This document shows positions 1 to 6,324 of a stretch of 6,324 nt of DNA, piece after piece. Source of the stretch: an uncultured beta proteobacterium (GTDB lineage Bacteria; Pseudomonadota; Gammaproteobacteria; Burkholderiales; Burkholderiaceae); contig CAJAFJ010000347.1 in NCBI GenBank assembly GCA_903938955.1, forward strand, positions 1 to 6,324. Direction: 5' to 3'. A model generated the notes under the pieces. It was not told the DNA's origin and ran no database searches. It saw only the letters and a program-made list of their open reading frames with translations. The first letter of the stretch is position 1; each line of letters begins with the position of its first letter. The position numbers and the translations under genes were made by a program.

Positions 1-22
1 ATATCCCCCAAATGGGGGATAT
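1..22. repeat. Perfect 10-bp inverted repeat (hairpin or operator) at left edge
   Basis: ATATCCCCCA at 1-10 is the exact reverse complement of TGGGGGATAT at 13-22, separated by AA. The G5/C5 core with AT flanks could be a stem-loop closing an upstream gene or a symmetric protein-binding site. No T-run follows on the + strand (TGAGTGGT comes next), so a rightward intrinsic terminator is not supported. The minus-strand side lies outside the window, so leftward termination cannot be judged. Confidence 0.6.
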
Positions 23-36
23 TGAGTGGTGAGAAA

Positions 37-53
37 CGACTGAAAAGCAGTCG
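37..53. repeat. Small inverted repeat, 6-bp stem with AAAAG loop
   Basis: CGACTG (37-42) pairs with CAGTCG (48-53) around a five-base AAAAG loop. It sits 14 bp after the larger palindrome in the non-coding leader of recG. No T-tract follows. It may be part of a structured leader or an upstream 3' end. The role is unknown, and a stem this short could occur by chance. Confidence 0.35.
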
Positions 54-120
54 ATGCAGAGTTGCTGGGCCGTTGGGCCGCCGAAAGATACCTCTGTGGT
101 GTTGGGTCAGGGCTGGCAGC

Positions 121-127
121 TATAAAT
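121..127 (+). promoter_or_regulatory. Possible -10 box upstream of recG
   Basis: TATAAAT at 121-127 lies in an otherwise GC-rich leader, about 47 bp before the preferred recG ATG. It resembles a sigma-70 -10 element. No convincing -35 hexamer is visible at 16-18 bp; the nearest TTG-containing sequence (TTGGGT at 102-107) is too close. This is a weak call based on one element only. Confidence 0.25.
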
Positions 128-173
128 TTAGAAGTGGACCATTCGATCAACATTGACCGGGCAAAATCAAAGC

Positions 174-2525
<2,352 letters not shown>

Positions 2526-2541
2526 TCCGCCGGACCCGATC

Positions 2542-2877
2542 TTATGGCTGACGCGGGTCAGAGGGGCGATTCTGGAATGCCCGGCAATCCACGTATTGCC
2601 GACAATCGTTGCGGGCGCTGCGCCACCAGTCCAGCAACTGCTGGAAGCTGCCACCAAAGCTGCGTTCAAGAAGCTCCTCTGCCACCATCGAGCAGTTCGC
2701 GGCGGAGTCCATACTGAGGAACGTGCTTGATGCCAACTGGTCACATTCGAGATAGCCGATCTTGAGTTCGGCCTCCGACAGCGCTTTCAAATGGTCGCGG
2801 TCAGGGGCTTGCGCATGGCTGCCGACGACGGCCAGCGTCAGCATCATCACGACCGCTTTCAACACTAAGTTTGCCAT
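2542..2877 (-). CDS. Small secreted protein of unknown function, four cysteines
   Basis: The function is not recognised. The 111-residue product starts with a typical Sec signal peptide: positively charged Lys7, a hydrophobic core, and a likely cleavage after A22-Q23-A24. The mature part of about 87 residues has four Cys (45, 62, 92, 98), which could form two periplasmic disulfides. Its LSEAELKIGYLECDQLA start and a GGSFQQLLDWWRSAR stretch resemble short hypothetical proteins I recall from Burkholderiales. An upstream in-frame ATG at 2905-2907 exists, but the ATG at 2875-2877 is preferred because GGGGAGAG lies four bases before it and the signal peptide then begins correctly. It is convergent with recG and appears monocistronic. 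Confidence 0.75.
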   Translation of the reverse strand: MANLVLKAVVMMLTLAVVGSHAQAPDRDHLKALSEAELKIGYLECDQLASSTFLSMDSAANCSMVAEELLERSFGGSFQQLLDWWRSARNDCRQYVDCRAFQNRPSDPRQP

Positions 2878-2881
2878 CGCA

Positions 2882-2889
2882 CTCTCCCC
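2882..2889 (-). promoter_or_regulatory. Ribosome binding site deciding the start of the small secreted protein
   Basis: On the minus strand GGGGAGAG is followed by TGCG and the ATG at 2877. The purine-rich core GGAG is six bases from the start codon, a good Shine-Dalgarno spacing. The alternative ATG ten codons upstream has no such site. Confidence 0.7.
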
Positions 2890-3065
2890 ATACGTTATCA
2901 GCATCAATAACCAATAATAGAAGGCGGAATCCCTATGTCGCCTTGTTGGTTGTCAATATATGGAAGGTCCCGTCGATGACCCGGATGCCCTGTTGGACAT
3001 TGATGGCGCAATGGGGAAGGTCCATCTCATGCGCCACTATTGGCGTTGCTGATGGGCCCCTCGTT
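2890..3065. other. Intergenic region with no gene recognised
   Basis: This stretch lies between the small secreted protein and cytochrome c4, which are both on the minus strand. The left part is AT-rich and probably holds the promoter of the small gene. The right part contains a weak interrupted stem (TGGCGCA at 3004-3010 with TGCGCCA at 3030-3036) and GGAAGGTCC twice (2962-2970, 3015-3023). A 30-codon minus-strand frame (2933-3025) has no convincing ribosome binding site. No intrinsic terminator with a T-run was found after cytochrome c4. Confidence 0.4.
2914..2919 (-). promoter_or_regulatory. Possible -10 box for the small secreted protein
   Basis: The minus strand reads TATTAT here, five of six matches to the sigma-70 -10 consensus, in a locally AT-rich stretch 37 bp before the start codon. 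A -35 element at 16-18 bp is poor. A perfect TTGACA occurs at 2951-2956 (minus), but 31 bp away, too far to pair with this box. Weak call. Confidence 0.3.
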
Positions 3066-3656
3066 TCAGGGCAATTGCGACAGGTAATCGGCCACCGCCT
3101 TGGTTTCCAACTCGGTCAGACGCGAGGCAACCAGGTGCATGACTTCGTTGTCATTGGTGCGCGCCCGCTGGTTGAAGTCTTTCAGCTGACTCATCAAATA
3201 GCGCGAATTTTGCCCTGCCAGCCGTGGCAGCGTGACTGTGCCGTGGGCGGTGTCGCCGTGGCAACTGGCACACGCGGGCAGGCCCGACCAGCTGTTGCCT
3301 TTTTTGTAGATGTACTGACCGACCGGCAGCAAGTCTTCGTCTGACACCCGGTTGACCTTGGCGGGTTTGCCCGCAAAAAAGGCAGCCAGCTCGGTGATGT
3401 TTTGCTCGGACAGGTCCGCCACTTGCGGCGCCATGACATCGCTCACCCGTTTACCCGCCTTGAAGTCGCGCAACTGCTTGGTCACGTACTGCGGATTTTG
3501 CGCTGCCAGCGACGGAAAAATGGGCGAGGACGACTGGCCCTGCGCGCCGTGGCAGGTCGAGCAGCGTTGCGCCACCAGGTCGGCCGCAGTTAGTTCGATG
3601 GCCAAGGCCTGTCCCGCCATGAGCGCGCCGGTGAGTGTGATCCAGAGGTGTTTCAT
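3066..3656 (-). CDS. Diheme cytochrome c4, periplasmic electron carrier
   Basis: The 196-residue product is a two-domain class I cytochrome c of the c4 type, which passes electrons from the bc1 complex to terminal oxidases such as cbb3 in the periplasm. A signal peptide (MKHLWITLTGALMAGQALA) is likely cleaved after Ala19. Each half has one heme site, CSTCH (32-36) and CASCH (129-133), and a distal Met candidate, Met75 in VMAP and Met173 in EVMHL. The halves repeat the pattern heme site, then PSLAAQNPQYV or PRLAGQNSRYL, then QL-DF, as expected from an internal duplication. The length is normal for the family. AGGAGA lies five bases before the ATG, supporting the start. It is divergent from oxyR and shares its 107-bp intergenic region. 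Which oxidase it feeds cannot be told from here. Confidence 0.93.
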   Translation of the reverse strand: MKHLWITLTGALMAGQALAIELTAADLVAQRCSTCHGAQGQSSSPIFPSLAAQNPQYVTKQLRDFKAGKRVSDVMAPQVADLSEQNITELAAFFAGKPAKVNRVSDEDLLPVGQYIYKKGNSWSGLPACASCHGDTAHGTVTLPRLAGQNSRYLMSQLKDFNQRARTNDNEVMHLVASRLTELETKAVADYLSQLP

Positions 3657-3661
3657 GTGTG

Positions 3662-3667
3662 TCTCCT
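3662..3667 (-). promoter_or_regulatory. Strong ribosome binding site of cytochrome c4
   Basis: The minus strand reads AGGAGA followed by CACAC and the ATG at 3656. Match and spacing are close to ideal, suggesting efficient translation. This contrasts with oxyR across the same intergenic region, which has no such site. Confidence 0.8.
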
Positions 3668-3697
3668 GCGTTGTGGGGCCGAAAACCCGGCCTGTGT

Positions 3698-3723
3698 GGG
3701 TAAATAGCTTTAGCAGCGTACCC
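3698..3723. promoter_or_regulatory. Symmetric dyad midway between cytochrome c4 and oxyR, candidate operator
   Basis: The arrangement is GGGTA (3698-3702), four bases, GCT (3707-3709), TT, AGC (3712-3714), four bases, TACCC (3719-3723). All paired arms match exactly around one centre. There are 41 bases from the dyad to the cytochrome start and 40 to the oxyR start. LysR-type regulators commonly bind interrupted dyads in the divergent region next to their own gene, so OxyR is the natural candidate ligand, though only fragments of the E. coli ATAG/CTAT motif are present (ATAG at 3704-3707). Binding is inferred. Confidence 0.4.
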
Positions 3724-3728
3724 GAGTT

Positions 3729-3757
3729 TTGCGCAGGCGGTGCTCTGCGTTGACAAT
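3729..3757 (+). promoter_or_regulatory. Possible oxyR promoter, implying a very short or absent 5' leader
   Basis: TTGCGC (3729-3734) and GACAAT (3752-3757) are separated by 17 bp. The -10 matches four of six consensus bases and the -35 three of six. Transcription would start about seven bases after the -10, at or near the ATG at 3764. The match is modest; the spacing and the lack of a Shine-Dalgarno give it some weight. Confidence 0.3.
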
Positions 3758-3763
3758 AGCGCC

Positions 3764-4717
3764 ATGACTCTCACTGAACTTAAATACATTGTGGCGGTGG
3801 CCCGCGAGCGGCATTTTGGCAAAGCGGCCGAGGCCTGCTTTGTGTCCCAGCCCACGCTCTCTGTGGCGGTTAAGAAGTTGGAGGATGAACTGGAGGTCAA
3901 GCTCTTTGAACGCAGCGCCAATGAGGTGTCTGTGACGCATCTGGGCGAAGAAATTGTGCGCCAGGCCCAGAGCGTGCTGGAGCAGGCGGCCGTCATCAAG
4001 GAGCTTGCCAAGCGCGGCAAAGACCCTTTGAGCGGGCCGCTCACGCTGGGCGTGATCTACACCATCGGGCCGTATTTGCTGCCCGATCTGGTGCGCCAGA
4101 TGATTGCGCACAATCCGCAAATGCCGCTCATCCTGCAGGAGAATTTCACCGTCAAGCTGCTGGAAATGTTGCTCACCGGGGAGATTGACTGCGCCATTCT
4201 GGCCGATCCTTTTCCCGATGCGGGCTTGGCCATTGCACCGCTTTACAACGAGCCGTTCATGGCCGCCGTGCCCACCACCCATGTGCTGGCCGGGCAGGAC
4301 CAGGTGACGACCGATGAACTCAAGCGCGAGACCATGCTGCTGCTGGGCAGCGGCCACTGTTTTCGCGACCATGTGCTGGAGGTGTGTCCCGAGTTCGCCC
4401 GTTTTTCCAGCAACGCCGAGGGCATTCGCAAGAGTTTTGAAGGCTCGTCGCTGGAGACCATCAAGCACATGGTGGCGGCGGGCATGGGGGTCACGCTGGT
4501 ACCGCGTCTGAGCGTGCCAAAAGAGGCTTTGTCGGCCACGCCCCGACGCAAGCGCGATGAAGACCCGCATATCAAATACCTGCCGTTTGCGGGCGACCCA
4601 CCTATGCGTCGCGTGGTGCTGGCCTGGCGGCGCAGTTTTACCCGTTATGAAGCAATTGCCGCCTTGCGCAACGCCATTTATGCTTGTGAGCTGCCGGGAG
4701 TGCAGCGTCTTTCTTGA
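3764..4717 (+). CDS. oxyR: OxyR, peroxide-sensing LysR-type transcriptional regulator
   Basis: OxyR is a cytoplasmic tetrameric regulator that is oxidised by hydrogen peroxide and then activates antioxidant genes. The 317-residue product has an N-terminal winged helix-turn-helix ([19 protein letters not shown], about 18-36) and a LysR substrate-binding domain. With the ATG at 3764 the redox cysteines fall at Cys199 (GSGHCFRD) and Cys208 (LEVCPEF), the same numbers as in E. coli OxyR, and Thr100 also coincides. This supports both the identity and the start; a GTG at 3740 would add eight residues. [19 protein letters not shown] (229-247) matches the family. A basic/acidic stretch RRKRDEDPH (261-269) makes the C-terminal half slightly longer than in E. 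coli, and there is an extra Cys308. No Shine-Dalgarno is visible. It lies divergent from cytochrome c4 and upstream of ubiA, whose control by OxyR is not established. Confidence 0.95.
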   Translation: MTLTELKYIVAVARERHFGKAAEACFVSQPTLSVAVKKLEDELEVKLFERSANEVSVTHLGEEIVRQAQSVLEQAAVIKELAKRGKDPLSGPLTLGVIYTIGPYLLPDLVRQMIAHNPQMPLILQENFTVKLLEMLLTGEIDCAILADPFPDAGLAIAPLYNEPFMAAVPTTHVLAGQDQVTTDELKRETMLLLGSGHCFRDHVLEVCPEFARFSSNAEGIRKSFEGSSLETIKHMVAAGMGVTLVPRLSVPKEALSATPRRKRDEDPHIKYLPFAGDPPMRRVVLAWRRSFTRYEAIAALRNAIYACELPGVQRLS

Positions 4718-4785
4718 TGGCTTGTCGACGTATTTTGTGATTGAACCTGCGCCTTTAATGGGCGTTTCACCCTGTAACCACTATC

Positions 4786-4820
4786 TGAATAGCGAGCCAA
4801 TGAATAGCAGCGCCATGAAT
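4786..4820 (+). repeat. 15-bp imperfect tandem repeat over the ubiA start
   Basis: TGAATAGC recurs at 4786 and 4801, and TGAAT again at 4816, each exactly 15 bp apart. The repeats create two in-frame ATG codons (4800 and 4815) and a pentapeptide-like series ([14 protein letters not shown]). This suggests a local duplication around the start codon and makes the true start ambiguous. Confidence 0.5.
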
Positions 4821-5714
4821 TTACCGTCTTCCCGCCTGGCCTTGTACCTGGACCTGATTCGCTGGAGTCGCCCGGCCGGTTGGCTGCTGCTGCTGTGGCC
4901 GACCTTGAGTGCCTTGTGGATTGCCGCCAACGGCTTTCCCGGCTGGCATTTGTTGGGGGTGTTCACGCTGGGCACGGTCCTGATGCGCAGTGCCGGGTGT
5001 TGTATCAACGACGTGGCCGACCGCGAGTTTGACCGGCACGTCAAGCGCACGGCGCAGCGCCCGGTGACGACCGGCGCGGTGACGGTCAAAGAGGCGCTGG
5101 GGCTGGGCGCCGGGCTGGCGCTGCTGGCGCTGGCGCTGGTGCTCACCACCAACGCCGCCACCGTGGTCTGGTCGCTGGGGGCGTTTGCGGTCACGCTGGC
5201 TTATCCGTATGCCAAGCGTTATGTCGCCATGCCGCAGGCGGTGCTGGGCGTTGCGTTCAGCTTTGGTATTCCAATGGCTTTTCTGGCGGTGCCGGGCGGC
5301 GCGGAATTCAGTGTGTCGAACGTGTTCAGCCGTGTGCCTGCGCTGGCCTGGTGGTTGATGCTGGGCAACTTGTGCTGGGTGCTGGCCTATGACACCGAGT
5401 ACGCCATGGTCGACCGGGACGATGACCTGAAGATTGGCATGAAAACTTCGGCCATCACACTGGGGCGACTGGATGTGCCAGTGGTCATGCTGTGCTACCT
5501 GATTTATATAGCGATTTGGGCTCTGGCCTTTATTTCATATGCGCAAGGCGCTCTGTTTTATATAGCGCTTGGGTTGGCGCTGGTGCAGGTGGGCTGGCAT
5601 TTCACCCTGATCCGCAGTCGCTCGCGGGACGGTTGCTTCAAGGCGTTTCGCCTGAACCACTGGCTGGGCTTGACTGTGTTTGCGGGCATTGCCGCCAGCT
5701 ACGCCCTGAAATGA
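4800..5714 (+). CDS. ubiA: 4-hydroxybenzoate polyprenyltransferase UbiA
   Basis: UbiA is an inner-membrane enzyme that attaches the polyprenyl tail to 4-hydroxybenzoate, an early step in ubiquinone synthesis. The 304-residue product has the length expected for the family (290 in E. coli) and many hydrophobic helices. The two Mg-prenyl diphosphate motifs are present: NDVADREFD (70-78) and DRDDD (205-209, in YAMVDRDDD). Other family blocks are [27 protein letters not shown] and the C-terminal CFKAF. No indel is seen against E. coli in the last third. The start is uncertain: ATG 4800 is chosen, ATG 4815 is nearly as good, and neither has a strong Shine-Dalgarno. The frame is open further upstream, overlapping oxyR, but that part does not resemble UbiA. 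The 82-bp gap after oxyR lacks a good terminator, so co-transcription is possible. Confidence 0.95.
   Translation: MNSSAMNLPSSRLALYLDLIRWSRPAGWLLLLWPTLSALWIAANGFPGWHLLGVFTLGTVLMRSAGCCINDVADREFDRHVKRTAQRPVTTGAVTVKEALGLGAGLALLALALVLTTNAATVVWSLGAFAVTLAYPYAKRYVAMPQAVLGVAFSFGIPMAFLAVPGGAEFSVSNVFSRVPALAWWLMLGNLCWVLAYDTEYAMVDRDDDLKIGMKTSAITLGRLDVPVVMLCYLIYIAIWALAFISYAQGALFYIALGLALVQVGWHFTLIRSRSRDGCFKAFRLNHWLGLTVFAGIAASYALK
5503..5567 (+). repeat. Direct repeat TTTATATAGCG in an AT-rich patch of ubiA
   Basis: TTTATATAGCG occurs at 5503-5513 and again at 5557-5567, 54 bp (18 codons) apart and in the same reading frame, encoding YIA each time. The patch is clearly more AT-rich than the rest of the gene. 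Protein length is unchanged compared with E. coli UbiA, so nothing has been inserted. It could be chance within two similar membrane helices or a degenerate relic of a dispersed repeat. Confidence 0.5.
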
Positions 5715-5716
5715 AA

Positions 5717-5738
5717 AAACCGCCCGGGTGGGCGGTTT
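5717..5738. terminator. Bidirectional intrinsic terminator between ubiA and proC
   Basis: AAACCGCCC (5717-5725) and GGGCGGTTT (5730-5738) form a perfect 9-bp stem with a GGGT loop. On the minus strand the stem is followed by an uninterrupted T6, making it a strong terminator for proC. On the + strand only TTT follows before GTCG, so it should be weaker for ubiA. The placement between two convergent genes, three bases after the ubiA stop, fits a shared terminator. Confidence 0.88.
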
Positions 5739-5762
5739 GTCGTGTGACGGTTGAGTGAGGCG

Positions 5763-6324
5763 TTAGCCGCCAAACTCGTCGCCCAACTCCTTCGCCCGCA
5801 ACCCGGCGGCCTGCATGGCCCGGACAAAGTGGGCTTTCATCTGGTCGTTTTCCATCGAGGTGAGGGCCGCGTAGGTGGTGCCGCCCTTGGACGTGACGCG
5901 CTGGCGCAGGGTCTCGGGCGTCTCGTCCGAGGCGCGGGCCAGCTCACCGGCGCCGATGAAGGTGGCCACGGCCAGCTGGTAGGCCTGGTCGCGCGTGAGG
6001 CCCATGCCGGTGCCCGCGTCCACCATGGCTTCCATGAAATAAAACATGTACGCCGGGCCGGAGCCGGACAGGGCCGTCACCGCGTCCAGCTGCGCTTCGG
6101 CGTCAAGCCACAGAAACTGGCCGGTGGTGGCGATCACCTCTCCGACCCATTGTTTGTTCTCGGGCGTGACGCCGGGGCGCGCAAACAGGGCGGTGATGCC
6201 CTTGCCGATCAGCGCCGGTGTGTTGGGCATGGCGCGCACCACGCGGTCGGTGCCCAGCCAGTGCGCAATGCTGTCGCTGCGAATACCGGCGGCCACGCTC
6301 AAATGCAGGGCGTTCTGGGTGTGC
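5763..6324 (-). CDS. proC: Pyrroline-5-carboxylate reductase ProC, partial (N-terminus beyond window)
   Basis: ProC reduces 1-pyrroline-5-carboxylate to L-proline with NAD(P)H, the last step of proline synthesis, in the cytoplasm. About 186 C-terminal residues are visible. The frame is still open at the right edge, reading HTQNALHLSVAAGIRSD, so the N-terminal Rossmann domain (about 90 residues by comparison with E. coli ProC) is missing from the window and any internal start here is an artefact. Family blocks are clear: RAMPNTPALIGKG, TALSGSGPAYMFYFMEAM and the P5CR signature region LRQRVTSKGGTTYAALTSME. The C-terminus ends normally in KELGDEFGG. The gene converges on ubiA with a shared terminator. 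Confidence 0.95.
   Translation of the reverse strand, partial: HTQNALHLSVAAGIRSDSIAHWLGTDRVVRAMPNTPALIGKGITALFARPGVTPENKQWVGEVIATTGQFLWLDAEAQLDAVTALSGSGPAYMFYFMEAMVDAGTGMGLTRDQAYQLAVATFIGAGELARASDETPETLRQRVTSKGGTTYAALTSMENDQMKAHFVRAMQAAGLRAKELGDEFGG

Noticed and set aside
2533..2559. GACCCG / CGGGTC inverted repeat between the convergent ends of recG and the small secreted protein
   Set aside because: Six-base arms with a 15-base loop and no T-run on either side; too weak to call a terminator, and it overlaps the last codons of the minus-strand gene.
2933..3025. 30-codon minus-strand frame in the intergenic region, beginning MDLPHCAINV
   Set aside because: No usable ribosome binding site, no recognisable homology, and a frame this short is expected by chance. 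A decayed gene cannot be excluded.
3004..3036. TGGCGCA / TGCGCCA inverted repeat downstream of cytochrome c4
   Set aside because: The stem is interrupted by a bulge and has no T-tract, so a terminator or small RNA cannot be supported.
3352..3753. + strand open frame opposite cytochrome c4
   Set aside because: The minus strand has two CXXCH heme sites, a signal peptide and a strong ribosome binding site; the + frame has none of these.
4750..4767. CGCC / GGCG hairpin followed by TTT between oxyR and ubiA
   Set aside because: The stem is only four base pairs with a seven-base loop, too unstable for an intrinsic terminator.
5099..5150. GGCGCTG-type tandem repeats in ubiA
   Set aside because: They encode a Leu/Ala-rich membrane helix ([16 protein letters not shown]); codon bias explains the repetition.

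Overview
The window looks like core chromosome of a GC-rich betaproteobacterium, most likely Comamonadaceae (Rhodoferax/Polaromonas-like). The grounds are the GC-rich codon use, the protein sequences of RecG, OxyR, UbiA and ProC, and the recG ... oxyR - ubiA - proC neighbourhood. The genus is inferred from remembered homologues, not from a search.

Layout from left to right. Positions 1-173 are non-coding and carry a perfect 22-bp palindrome at the very edge, a second small hairpin and a -10-like TATAAAT box ahead of recG. recG (+, 174-2525) encodes the branched-DNA helicase RecG, longer than usual because of two low-complexity insertions. It converges 16 bp away on a small secreted protein of unknown function (-, 2542-2877). 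After a 188-bp intergenic region comes a diheme cytochrome c4 (-, 3066-3656). Divergent from it, across 107 bp holding a centrally placed dyad, is oxyR (+, 3764-4717), the peroxide-sensing LysR-type regulator. ubiA (+, 4800-5714) follows 82 bp later and encodes the membrane prenyltransferase of ubiquinone synthesis. A strong bidirectional terminator separates it from the convergent, truncated proC (-, 5763 to the right edge), which encodes pyrroline-5-carboxylate reductase.

The genes are mostly housekeeping. There is a loose redox theme: UbiA makes the quinone that feeds the respiratory chain, cytochrome c4 carries electrons to terminal oxidases in the periplasm, and OxyR senses the peroxide that respiration generates. 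RecG repairs stalled forks. No phage, insertion sequence, CRISPR array, tRNA or rRNA was seen, and I found no undescribed multi-gene system.

The most unusual signals are inside or between these genes: a translated copy of a short dispersed repeat (VRSELVEG peptide) in recG, a second recG insertion with overlapping mutually exclusive hairpins between helicase motifs II and III, the symmetric dyad exactly midway between cytochrome c4 and oxyR, and an oxyR start without a Shine-Dalgarno that may be leaderless.
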